The notes beneath the pieces are model-generated. The model saw only the letters and a list, made by a program, of their open reading frames with translations. It was not told the origin of the DNA and ran no database searches. Position numbers and translations under genes: made by a program. 64,000 nucleotides of DNA from Desmodesmus armatus (lineage: Eukaryota; Chlorophyta; Chlorophyceae; Sphaeropleales; Scenedesmaceae), in assembly GCA_007449985.2 (NCBI GenBank), contig VIIQ02000127.1:62001-126000 (forward strand), read 5' to 3'. Positions 9,479 through 20,246 of the stretch are shown here, one piece after another. Positions within the stretch are counted from its first letter, which is position 1. Each line of letters begins with the position of its first letter.

Positions 9479-11207
9479 TCACGCAAACAACACTTCACGC
9501 ACAACATTCACAACCTCAGCATCCAACTGCAGCAACACTTCTCCTGTGTAATCAGGCTCCAACACATGTGCCACTGCACCCCTGAGACTGCTGAGTGCCC
9601 GCTGCTGCTGCTGCTGTGCGTCCCCCTGCACCTGCAGCGGCTGCAACAGGCTGCGCTGCTCATTGAAGAAGCAGCTCACACGGACGGCCTGGCGCTCAAA
9701 GGCAACCACCCTGAACACGCTGACATACCCCACAACACTCCCAGTGCCATGCACGACAAACGTGTGAGGGTCTCCTGCTGCTGCTGCTGGCTCCTCCCGC
9801 ATGACCACAAAGTCGCCCTCCTGCACGTGCCACTCCTGTCCCACCCCTGCAGCCACCGTCCAGGCATGCCGCCACCCCCAGCAGGCCTGCGCCGCTTGCG
9901 TGCTCCGGCAACTGCAGCATCACCCTCATCCTCCTCGCTTGTTGCTGCTGTCAAGGCTGCCACAGCAGCTGCTTGGGCGCTGCATGAGCTGCACGAGCTG
10001 CACATCTGCTGCCGCTAAGGCCTTGCATCGTTCATAACCCCGCTGGCTGCTGCTGCGGCAGCTTCGCAGGAGTACAGGTGGAAGTACTGCTGGCATCCCT
10101 CACCCCTGCAGAGCACGCCACGTGTTGTGCCAGCGCCGAACAGCTGTTTGCAGTCTATGCAGTGCTTCCGACAGAGACGTGCTGCACACTTGGCACAGTG
10201 GTCACCCTGTCCCAGTATCTGCTGCTCAGGTGACCCAGTCCCGCGCCCCATGCTGCCCAGCGGCCTGACGATGGCTGCTGCTGCTGGGGGCCCTGAGGCT
10301 TGGTCACCTGATGCTGCTTGTGTGCTGTCACCTGCAACAACCAAAATCCAAGGCGCAGTGGTTTAGAGCCTTGTTTTTTGTCAATCATCATGCCTAATGC
10401 GAGGCCGCAAAGCAACACTTCAGCAGGGGTGCAGCAACTTGAATAAAGCACAGCACCACCAGCACTGCATCATGTAGGCAACAGGGCTGTCAGACACTCT
10501 GTCTCAGCCTCCTAAAATGTATACAGCTACCCTGTTTAGCATGCGCAACGCTGCCGTTGTATGTTGCAGGCACTTGTACAAAAGAGTAGGGTCCCTTCTT
10601 AGTCTGGCACGCAGCAGACACCTCCACAAGCATTTGCTGTACTGTGTGACCGCAGACTCACCCTTTGGAATCACAGCGCCAATGGCATCTGACTGGTGAA
10701 TGGGTAGTGCTGGTGCTGACTGTGGCTGTCCTGCTGCAGCTGCTGCTGCAGCCAAGGTCCGGAGGCCACTCAACACTTGTTGCAGAGTGCCTGCTGGTGC
10801 TGTTGTGCCCCCGTCAGCAGCATCATACAGGCACAGCAAACCACTGGTGATAGCCGTGTGCGCAGTAGACGCAACAGAGCCGCTGGCACGGCTGACCAGT
10901 GCCCTGACAGCGTCAACCGCTGCTGCATATGCTGCATCTGCTGCCTCGCCACCCTGGCTGAGGGCAAGTGCGTTGACAGACCCCCGCGCTGCTCGCAGCA
11001 GGCCCTCTGTGCTGTAGCCTGACGGCACGAGTGCGCCCACTGTGCATGCTACTGCACTGAACGGCGACTGCGCTGGGGGGTGCACGCACTCCTGCTGTTG
11101 TGCTGTGATGCCTGGCTCAGCAGCTGACAGCAGCGCTCCGCTGCCTGCTTCTTTGCTGGCGGCTGCGGCCCCGGTGGGTGGTCTGTGGGGCACGTAGGAG
11201 AGGCGGC
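9479..11207 (-). CDS. Cys-rich protein, probably metal binding; frame broken
   Basis: Exon 10,662-11,207 follows the acceptor TTCTGCAG and encodes an Ala-rich helical region (AADAAYAAAVDAVRALVSRA) ending IGAVIPKG at a GTGAGT donor. The next exon starts at 10,331 after GTTGTTGCAG; the phase joins correctly to GDSTQAASGDQ. It contains a Cys/His cluster, CAKCAARLCRKHCIDC then CRGEGCQQYFHLYSC, compatible with a treble-clef or PHD-like zinc site. After that the frame stops at 10,015, but coding continues in other frames: EEDEGDAAVAGARKRRRP at about 9900, then GQEWHVQEGDFVVMRE to a stop at 9479. Two or three small frameshifts or unrecognised introns are therefore needed. The C-terminal part has the feel of a small beta domain (BAH-like at most). 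The 5' end is cut off by the resolvase copy starting at 11,245. Function unknown. Confidence 0.5.
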
Positions 11208-11244
11208 CTGCAGAACAGCAGCAGCAAGAGTACAGCAGGCCAGG

Positions 11245-12132
11245 GATTATGTAGACATATGTCACCATCACACAACATCCAGGGCATGCTCAGAGCTGCC
11301 CCACAACCCATATCTGAGGTCTGTCTTAGTGTTGACGTGGGCTCGATCAATGCAGCCATGTGTCTCTTTGACGGACAGCCGTCAGCTCAGCAAATCTTGT
11401 GGTTGTCGAAACGACGTCTGCTGGATGAGCATGCGTCTGTAGTCCATGACTACGAGGCCGTGAAGAGACACCTAGATGCCATCAAGTATCAAGTGGAAAC
11501 CATGTTGCAGGGCCGGCCTTATTGGGTACTGATAGAACAGCAGTTCTTTGACAGTGAAAGCAAAGCTGGGCTCATTTTCAACCTTCAGCTGGAGTCAGCT
11601 GTAGCGATGTATTTTAGAGCACACCAGATTGATGTGAGACTCATACAGGCAACCAAGCGGTATCCATTTTTGGGTTAGAAGGGTGGGCCAAGAACACAAG
11701 GTACGAGCGCAAAAAAAGAGTGGTTGCAAAGGTCAGCGAGCTGCTGGATCCTGGCCAGCCTCTCAACCAATTCAGCAAGAAGCCTCACAATTTGGAAAGC
11801 TGGGTGGGACATACCAACACCTCGAGGCATGACATGGCGGACGCAGTTGCGCAGTGCTTGTGCTACTATTACCGCAACCTGCAGGCGGTGCGTGAATGCA
11901 ACGTAGCACCACCTGTAGCCACAGAGGGCACGAGCAGCCAAGTGCTGTCGGCAGCAGGAGCGGCCGCCGCACCGCATGCAGGCCGCAGCCGGCAGCAGCA
12001 ACAGCTACCGCCCAGGAGGCCAGCTGTGCGCGGCAAATTGGAAAGCACTTTGAGCTTGCTGGGCATTGACTATGCTGACCTTATAAGAGGTGACAGCACA
12101 GCTAGTGCAAAATTATTCAAGATTTGGCAGCG
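11245..12132. repeat. Right arm of resolvase inverted repeat
   Basis: This is the reverse-complement partner of 3127-4001. Its left edge (GATTATGTAGACATATG) interrupts the 5' side of the Cys-rich gene at 11,207. Beyond 12,132 the two loci differ for about 75 nt and then share a perfect 22-nt word (12,209-12,230 minus; 3033-3054 plus). Confidence 0.85.
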
Positions 12133-12253
12133 TCACCCAGACAACCCCCATCTGGTGGATTTCCTAGAGACTTTGAACAGGTTCAATAGTTTGGGACCCA
12201 CAATCACTACAGAAAGTGAGCTCAAAAGACGATTGACCCCTGTGCTCACCTAG
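11245..12253 (+). pseudogene. Holliday-junction resolvase, RuvC/A22 fold (copy 2, 5'-truncated)
   Basis: Copy 2 keeps the core and the C-terminus but lacks the N-terminal domain of copy 1. Acidic motif 1 (CLSVDVGSINAAM) and motif 2 (WVLIEQQFFDSE) are intact. A frameshift near 11,675 gives a TAG after PFLG. The frame is then open again from 11,720: a basic stretch, then RHDMADAVAQCLCYYY, which matches the final Asp motif of RuvC-like resolvases, and a C-terminal tail ending at TAG 12,251-12,253. The three catalytic motifs in the right order and spacing make the family call strong. Copies 1 and 2 complement each other's breaks, and several differences are homopolymer lengths, so one or both may be mis-sequenced. 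It lies tail-to-tail with gene U. Confidence 0.72.
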
Positions 12254-13070
12254 GGCGGCAGTGATGTCAGCGTCACCTAAGTTGTCATAAAGCGCCAGGT
12301 AACTTCTGGCTGCTGCAGGACAGGTTGCGGTAAAGCGTGCACCCCATGTGTGCTGTGGCTGGCAGGATAGCAGCAGGTCGCGTCCGGGAGTTATGCTGAT
12401 GCTGTGCTGTACCTTGCTCCAGTGGCCTGTGCGTGGCTGCTCTGCTGGCAAGTACTCGCCTGCCACACGCACCGAAACCGCATGGCTGCGCCCTTCCTGC
12501 AGCAACAGCCCCTCTGTGGCCATGAGCTGCAGCACAGTGAAGTGACTGTACTGTTGATCACCGACGACTGCCCTGCCTTCCCCCAGCTGCCTTGCTTTGC
12601 CACCCCAGGGCCCATTCAGCAGCACGAGCAAGCCAGCACCACGCCACAGAATCTGCGTGCCAGGCGCTGCAGCCCTCCCAGCTGCTGTGCCAATCCTTCT
12701 GCGTCTGCTGTTGCTGCCTGCAGTGTTTGGGGTGGCTGGGTGATGGGGTCTGGCGCACCAGCTGCAACTGGTGCTGAAGGTGCTTGGTGTGCGCCCAATG
12801 GTGCAGCAGTGCTCAGTAACGGGACCGCTGGCACTGTGTTGGCGCTGACACCACGACTGCCAGGTCCTGCACCAGCTGCAGCCTGCTTAGCGGGAGGCGC
12901 CCCTGTTGGCATGCCAGCAGCAGTGGTGACAACACCTGCCCCTGCTGCACCACCAGTCCCCATGCTGGCTGCCACCGCCGGTCCCACACTGACTGCCCCA
13001 ATACTGCTGCCCAGCAGCACAGCACCTGCTGCTGGCTGCTGCTGCCCTGTTGTGATTGCCTGCAGCTGCT

Positions 13071-15696
13071 GCACGTGGTTGGCAGCAGCACTTGCCAAAG
13101 CAGCGGTGGCTGCGGCTGCCCTGTCTGCCGCCTGCTGGTCACCACGTGCCGCTGCAGCAGCCATCTGTGCTGCACTCAGCAGGGAGGAAAGAACGGCTGC
13201 AGTTGCTGCTGCTGTGTTTGAGGCCTCCTGGGCGCCAGGGCTGGCAAAAGACAACTTCACAATTTCCCAGTCACAGCACCACAAATCCACCAAGTTCTGC
13301 AGCAGCACAGGGCGCTGGGGTGCTGCTGGCTGTGGGCCAAACAGGGCGCTGTTGGCTGCCTCTATGCGCTGCAGCAGGCTGGTGCTGCAGCCCTGTGCTT
13401 CAATGGGGGTCATGTTGAGCCACGCCAGATCAATCCTGGGCAGGAAGGGCGGCAGCGCATAGCCACAGTGCAGCAGCGGGCCTGCCTTGCACTGCAGCAT
13501 GCCTGCGAGGCTGCCAGCTGCTGCCACACTGTTGATGAGCTCTGTGTAGATGCTGTCAGTCGTTGTGTTGGCTGTATACAGCTCCCCTTGCTCAGCAGCT
13601 GCAGCAAGGGCAGCCTTCTCGGCAGCACCGAGCTGGGACACCAGCTGCTCATTGGCTGCCATTGGGCGCCTGCACACAGAAGTAGATGGTGCCGGCAGGC
13701 ATGCTGTTTTGTCAGGTCTGTACATCGATTTCGAGAGCAGACAGGTGTACCAGAGTGGCTGTGTGCAAACCAGCAGGGCAAGGAGCAGCCAACCCAAGGA
13801 AGCAAAGCAAACACCGCAGCCGAAGCAGCAACCCCATGGAAAAGCTGCAAGACTCACCATGATGTCATGCTCTCCCTGAATGTGACAACTTGCAGGCCCA
13901 GGCCGGCGCTGCGCATGTAGGGCAGAGAAGCACCAAAAGCCTTGACGTAGTTGTCAAAGTACGTCTTGTGGCTGTTGCTGAACTGGCTGCGGCCTGCGCG
14001 CTGCATGTGGAACGGCCAGAAGTCACTGGGCAGTTTGCCTGGTCCTGTTCCAAGGAGGTCGCGCATTGACTGCGCATGGCCAGCAGCGGTGCTGCGTATG
14101 CTGTACAGACTAGGTTTGTTGTGCTGGGCCACGTCAGCAGCAAGGTGGCCCGTGGGGGGTGAACGGCCTGGACAAGGGGGCAACAGAGCATGCGGCAGAA
14201 GCCGGCAAAACATGTCAAGTGAGTGCACAGCCCCCTGAAGCTGATCTGCAAACCCTCTTGCTCTGCACCCAAGGCTGCTCTGCACCTGATCTGTCAACAC
14301 CCACAGTGCTGTCCTGCACAAGTCTCAGCCTCAGCTATGACTGAGTGGGGGCCCACCTGCCGCACGTGTCGCCGCCCAGCACTGCGTGATGGCACCTGCG
14401 CTACTGATGGCTGCATTGACAATTGATGCCACGTCTGTGCCGCTGACCGCCCCGCAGCAGGGTCGTCAAGTGCTGGCAGGTGCTTGAGATCGCCATACTG
14501 ACCAAACACAAAGCCTCGGGCGTTCTTAAGGGTCTGCTTGGGGGGCTGGTTCTTCTTGTGCTGCACAATTGGCTTGCTGGGTGGGCGGGGCTGCAGGAAG
14601 GTCAGTACTGTGAAAGCCAAGCTGATGATGGTGCCCAGGCAAAGCCCACTGCAAGGCTCAGGTAGGAAGGGTATGTAGTCTGGCTGGCCATAGTCATAGC
14701 CGTACTGCAACATCAGACATCACAAGAGGTACAGCACGAAGGGTGCCTTGGCAAAGACATTGTGTTGTTTGTGGCTACTCAGCTGTGGCTGGCCAAAGGA
14801 GACGGCACAACAGTGCACAGCACCATACCCAAGCATGGAAGCTTGCTGTCCTTTGTTACCTTGCAATGGTAGTTCACCATGTAAAAACCGGTGCCCACGG
14901 CGTTCTGGAAGGTACGGAGTAGCCCAGCCTGGCCAACTGCCCAGACAGCAGGGGCAACATCCAGGGCGATGCCGTCAACCCCGCTGTTGGTCCATAGACT
15001 GCGGAAGCACTCCGCCTGGCGGCCGGCGAAGAATATGTGCCAACAGACGCTGTACATGCCGAGGCCGCCACTTGAGCGCGCGCAGCAGCTGAGCCAGGTG
15101 CATATTGATGGCCAGCACACAATGAGCCAGGGTGGTGCCAGGTGGGGTGCCCTGCCTGCTTGGCCTGAGCCATCTGGTCACTGTAGCAAGCAAGGCATGA
15201 CGCAGCAGCACATAGTCACATGGGGATGCAATGTGCTGATGGTTGAAAAGGCGTCAGGCCCAGACAATGCTTTCGGCTGCCAGCGCACTTGCTGCTGCGG
15301 TTGCACTGTACAGTGGCCAGATGCGGGCAATGCCACCAAGCTGTAGTCCGAACTCACTTGATCTCCACCAGAGCCTCGAGCAGCCCGGCCTGCCAGTACT
15401 TGAGCATCATGAGGGACGTCTGGAAGCTCACAGGCATGGCTCTGTGGTTGGGTTGGGTGGACAGCAGCTACGCCTCCTTTGTGTTCAGTCGCCCTCCCTG
15501 CAACAGATGTCATCTGGTGAGAGTCAACAAAACACACAACTCTTGCAGATTGTGGCACAAGCTTGCTGCCAGCAGCCTGTCATGCAAGCAAGTGTCTTCA
15601 CCACACTTGCTGCTCACCTTGATGTCCCACCAGCCATGCATCAAGCTGCTGCTGGCCCTGTGGCAGGAAACATGAGGTTGACGACCAGCGTGCCGC
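13071..15696. repeat. 2.62-kb tandem duplication in gene U, copy A
   Basis: This segment is repeated at 15,697-18,322 in the same orientation. The join at about 15,690-15,697 fuses ...GACCAGCGTGCCG (end of the unit) to CACGTGGTTGGC (start of the unit). Copy A differs from B mainly by single-base indels; for example, it has one C fewer in a C run near 14,450 but keeps a T that B has lost near 16,595. Confidence 0.9.
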
Positions 15697-18322
15697 ACGT
15701 GGTTGGCAGCAGCACTTGCCAAAGCAGCTGTGGCTGCGGCTGCCAGTCTGCCGCCTGCTGGTCACCACGTGCCGCTGCAGCAGCCATCTGTGCTGCACTC
15801 AGCAGGGAGGAAAGAACGGCTGCAGTTGCTGCTGCTGTGTTTGAGGCCTCCTGGGCGCCAGGGCTGGCAAAAGACAACTTCACAATTTCCCAGTCACAGC
15901 ACCACAAATCCACCAAGTTCTGCAGCAGCACAGGGCGCTGGGGTGCTGCTGGCTGTGGCCAAACAGGGCGCTGTTGGCTGCCTCTATGCGCTGCAGCAGG
16001 CTGGTGCTGCAGCCCTGTGCTTCAATGGGGGTCATGTTGAGCCACGCCAGATCAATCCTGGGCAGGAAGGGCGGCAGCGCATAGCCACAGTGCAGCAGCG
16101 GGCCTGCCTTGCACTGCAGCATGCCTGCGAGGCTGCCAGCTGCTGCCACACTGTGATGAGCTCTGTGTAGATGCTGTCAGTCGTTGTGTTGGCTGTATAC
16201 AGCTCCCCTTGCTCAGCAGCTGCAGCAAGGGCAGCCTTCTCGGCAGCACCGAGCTGGGACACCAGCTGCTCATTGGCTGCCATTGGGCGCCTGCACACAG
16301 AAGTAGATGGTGCCGGCAGGCATGCTGTTTTGTCAGGTCTGTACATCGATTTCGAGAGCAGACAGGTGTACCAGAGTGGCTGTGTGCAAACCAGCAGGGC
16401 AAGGAGCAGCCAACCCAAGGAAGCAAAGCAAACACCGCAGCCGAAGCAGCAACCCCATGGAAAAGCTGCAAGACTCACCATGATGTCATGCTCTCCCTGA
16501 ATGTGACAACTTGCAGGCCCAGGCCGGCGCTGCGCATGTAGGGCAGAGAAGCACCAAAAGCCTTGACGTAGTTGTCAAAGTACGTCTTGTGGCTGTGCTG
16601 AACTGGCTGCGGCCTGCGCGCTGCATGTGGAACGGCCAGAAGTCACTGGGCAGTTTGCCTGGTCCTGTTCCAAGGAGGTCGCGCATTGACTGCGCATGGC
16701 CAGCAGCGGTGCTGCGTATGCTGTACAGACTAGGTTTGTTGTGCTGGGCCACGTCAGCAGCAAGGTGGCCCGTGGGGGGTGAACGGCCTGGACAAGGGGG
16801 CAACAGAGCATGCGGCAGAAGCCGGCAAAACATGTCAAGTGAGTGCACAGCCCCCTGAAGCTGATCTGCAAACCCTCTTGCTCTGCACCCAAGGCTGCTC
16901 TGCACCTGATCTGTCAACACCCACAGTGCTGTCCTGCACAAGTCTCAGCCTCAGCTATGACTGAGTGGGGGCCCACCTGCCGCACGTGTCGCCGCCCAGC
17001 ACTGCGTGATGGCACCTGCGCTACTGATGGCTGCATTGACAATTGATGCCACGTCTGTGCCGCTGACCGCCCCCGCAGCAGGGTCGTCAAGTGCTGGCAG
17101 GTGCTTGAGATCGCCATACTGACCAAACACAAAGCCTCGGGCGTTCTTAAGGGTCTGCTTGGGGGGCTGGTTCTTCTTGTGCTGCACAATTGGCTTGCTG
17201 GGTGGGCGGGGCTGCAGGAAGGTCAGTACTGTGAAAGCCAAGCTGATGATGGTGCCCAGGCAAAGCCCACTGCAAGGCTCAGGTAGGAAGGGTATGTAGT
17301 CTGGCTGGCCATAGTCATAGCCGTACTGCAACATCAGACATCACAAGAGGTACAGCACGAAGGGTGCCTTGGCAAAGACATTGTGTTGTTTGTGGCTACT
17401 CAGCTGTGGCTGGCCAAAGGAGACGGCACAACAGTGCACAGCACCATACCCAAGCATGGAAGCTTGCTGTCCTTTGTTACCTTGCAATGGTAGTTCACCA
17501 TGTAAAAACCGGTGCCCACGGCGTTCTGGAAGGTACGGAGTAGCCCAGCCTGGCCAACTGCCCAGACAGCAGGGGCAACATCCAGGGCGATGCCGTCAAC
17601 CCCGCTGTTGGTCCATAGACTGCGGAAGCACTCCGCCTGGCGGCCGGCGAAGAATATGTGCCAACAGACGCTGTACATGCCGAGGGCCGCCACTTGAGCG
17701 CGCGCAGCAGCTGAGCCAGGTGCATATTGATGGCCAGCACACAATGAGCCAGGGTGGTGCCAGGTGGGGTGCCCTGCCTGCTTGGCCTGAGCCATCTGGT
17801 CACTGTAGCAAGCAAGGCATGACGCAGCAGCACATAGTCACATGGGGATGCAATGTGCTGATGGTTGAAAAGGCGTCAGGCCCAGACAACATGCTTTCGG
17901 CTGCCAGCGCACTTGCTGCTGCGGTTGCACTGTACAGTGGCCAGATGCGGGCAATGCCACCAAGCTGTAGTCCGAACTCACTTGATCTCCACCAGAGCCT
18001 CGAGCAGCCCGGCCTGCCAGTACTTGAGCATCATGAGGGACGTCTGGAAGCTCACAGGCATGGCTCTGTGGTTGGGTTGGGTGGACAGCAGCTACGCCTC
18101 CTTTGTGTTCAGTCGCCCTCCCTGCAACAGATGTCATCTGGTGAGAGTCAACAAAACACACAACTCTTGCAGATTGTGGCACAAGCTTGCTGCCAGCAGC
18201 CTGTCATGCAAGCAAGTGTCTTCACCACACTTGCTGCTCACCTTGATGTCCCACCAGCCATCCATCAAGCGCTTGATGGTTCCCTCAGTGGCAGGAAACA
18301 TGAGGTTGACGACCAGCGTGCC
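15697..18322. repeat. 2.62-kb tandem duplication in gene U, copy B
   Basis: Copy B covers part of exon h through the start of exon c. Exon f keeps its frame here (AVSGTDVASIVNAAISSAG) but is shifted in copy A, while exon g is intact in copy A ([17 protein letters not shown]) and shifted here. Complementary single-base differences between otherwise identical copies suggest either very recent duplication plus sequence error, or two uncollapsed haplotypes. Confidence 0.9.
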
Positions 18323-18939
18323 GTTCACGTCCAGGTCAGGGTCATGGAACTGGATAGCCTCCTCAAAGCTGATGGCTGTTGGCCCAGCTGCAAACTCAGG
18401 TGGGAACACTAGCCTGCGGCCGAGCTGGAGCAGTGCCCAGTACATGGTGATCAACTGCGGTGAAGCACAAGAACACAACAGCAATCCAATCAGGGCACCT
18501 GCGTACATATGTTGTGTCTGCACCCCCCAGCCACTGCCCCAATGCAGCAACGGCCCGCCAACAAAAGCTATTGCTCGCCACTTACGTAGTGTTGTAAAGT
18601 TGATTCTTCTAGGCTTGCACCGAAGCCCTTGCTGAATGCCTTGCCCATGAGGCCTTCAAGGTCTGCTGCCTGGCCAGACCAAAGCTCAGACCAGACGTCC
18701 TCTGCGCCAGCTGCTGCTTGCACTTGGGACCAGTGTTTGAGGCCTTGCTGGGCAGCTGCACACAGCTGCTGTTGTTGCTGTGGCTGCTGTTGCTGCATGT
18801 GGAAGACATAGGGTTTGCCCCATACTGTTGCGGCTGCTTGTACAGCATTCCTGCACTTGTTTCTGGCTGCATTCTGCTCGAGTGGGTCAAAGCAGTTCGC
18901 TGTAGCTTGGCCAAACTCTGAAAGAAGGCAAGGCAGCAA

Positions 18940-18980
<41 letters not shown>

Positions 18981-19140
18981 ACGAAAACAGACGATGAGGA
19001 CTTGCACCCACGCTGCCTTGGAGCTCCTGTTTTACTTGCAAAGCGCTTACTCGAGACTCCAGGGCGCCTTGCTGCTGGGCGTAGCATGCTTCCTTTCGTT
19101 TGATCTGATCATACGTGCATTGTATTCGTGTGGCCTCAGC
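18242..19140 (-). CDS. Gene U exons a-c, best-preserved copy
   Basis: Exon a ends at 19,051 before GTAAGC and reads RIQCTYDQIKRKEACYAQQQ, a charged helix; its 5' border is unresolved. Exon b (18,586-18,915) follows TTTCAGAG in phase and carries FGQATANCFDPLEQNAARNK, a poly-Gln stretch and DVWSELWSGQAADLEGLMG. It ends at a GTAAGT donor. Exon c (18,242-18,454) follows TTCACCGCAG and ends at GTGAGC. All three borders keep phase 0, and exon lengths 330 and 213 nt are exact codon multiples, which supports the model. The intron between a and b contains a CAG run (about 18,934-18,972) that differs in length from the copy near 2286-2330. Confidence 0.68.
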
Positions 19141-19363
19141 TCAAACTTTGGGACGTTCGTGATTTTGTTTTTAGTCAGTGCGGTGCGAACCAAGAACGCT
19201 TTTAGACCCCCTCGAAAATCTGTGACTGCTGCATGGGGCAAAAAAGGCAGGCCATTGCCTCGACGTGCCGAAATGGTTGCAATAACACAGAATAGGCTTT
19301 TGAGAACCCGTTGGAGGCAATCTGTGAGTATTCGCAAAACCCTTGCACTTGTACAGGCATCTA

Positions 19364-20246
19364 CGCATAGCGTTTCTAGGGCGTAACTGCTGAACCCTTG
19401 AAAAGTCAGTGAAGTTTGAAAATATGCCCCATAGTCTTAGCACATAGGCGTCAGAGCAGTTGCATTCTACCCAGAAAATGCTTCTGCCAATTGGTGTGAT
19501 TCTGCAGTCAATCGTGAGCAACATCACGGAATCCAAACTGGATCCACTGTGGCAACCGGTTGGATAACCGCGACAGATCAGGATAGTCTGCGCAATGGAT
19601 TTAGTCGCCCATGCTCTGGATCTGTGCCGCAAGCAACAGAACTGGCAGGACAGGGCCTGTGCGCAACAGAACTGGGCTCGCTGCAACAGATATAGAGTCG
19701 CACGCAACAGAAGTAGTTGCAAAAGAAGTATTTGAACTCTCTAAAAGCAATTAGAGTCTTAAATCCTAGTCGCAAAGCCCACTAGGCGGACTAATAGCAG
19801 CTGCTGCTATTAGTCCGCCTAGTGGGCTTTGCGACTAGGATTTAAGACTCTAATTGCTTTTAGAGAGTTCAAATACTTCTTTTGCAACTACTTCTGTTGC
19901 GTGCGACTCTATATCTGTTGCAGCGAGCCCAGTTCTGTTGCGCACAGGCCCTGTCCTGCCAGTTCTGTTGCTTGCGGCACAGATCCAGAGCATGGGCGAC
20001 TAAATCCATTGCGAAGACTATCCTGATCTGTCGCGGTTATCCAACCGGTTGCCACAGTGGATCCAGTTTGGATTCCGTGATGTTGCTCACGATTGACTGC
20101 AGAATCACACCAATTGGCTGGCCCAGAAGCATTTTCTGGGTAGAATGCAACTGTTCTGACGCCTATGTGCTAAGACTATGGGGCATATTTTCAAACTTCA
20201 CTGACTTTTCAAGGGTTCAGCAGTTACGCCCTAGAAACGCTATGCG
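19364..20246. repeat. 883-bp near-perfect palindrome (foldback)
   Basis: The left arm 19,364-19,800 is the reverse complement of 19,804-20,246 with only a 3-nt centre (CTG, 19,801-19,803). The arms differ by a 6-nt insertion in the right arm (near 20,118) and about one substitution (near 20,012). Both arms contain the same 65-codon frame, at 19,578-19,775 minus and 19,829-20,026 plus, which I do not trust as a gene. The outer edges touch gene U sequence on the left and MYND gene 1 exon 1 on the right, with no target duplication. Confidence 0.97.

Larger units (their letters stand above)
12164..19364 (-). pseudogene. Gene U: multi-exon gene of unknown function with internal tandem duplication
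   Basis: Exons read leftward from the palindrome edge. Those with good GT-AG borders are b (18,586-18,915; 110 codons) and c (18,242-18,454; 71 codons). After them come d (17,982-18,121), e (ending 17,481), f (16,977-17,325), g (13,858-14,313) and h (from 13,669 down); the last part of the frame continues to about 12,250. Exons d-g and most of h occur twice because of a 2.62-kb tandem duplication. Recognisable protein segments include RRLVFPPEFAAGPTAISFEE (c), [19 protein letters not shown] (e), ARGFVFGQYGDLKHLPALDD (f) and [18 protein letters not shown] (g). Exon h is Ala-rich after a globular start (TANTTTDSIYTEL). I do not recognise the family. Exon d contains an in-frame TAG caused by a small frame change relative to the copy at 3060-3126. 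Presumably a gene linked to the resolvase element; its current integrity is doubtful. Confidence 0.6.

Noticed and set aside
12700..13250. The Ala-rich part of gene U exon h as a plus-strand Ala-rich protein
   Set aside because: The plus-strand frame mirrors the minus-strand exon, which has matching splice sites and neighbouring exons.
19578..20026. Pair of identical 65-codon frames in the palindrome arms
   Set aside because: Identity is forced by the palindrome; there is no paralogue, motif or splice support.
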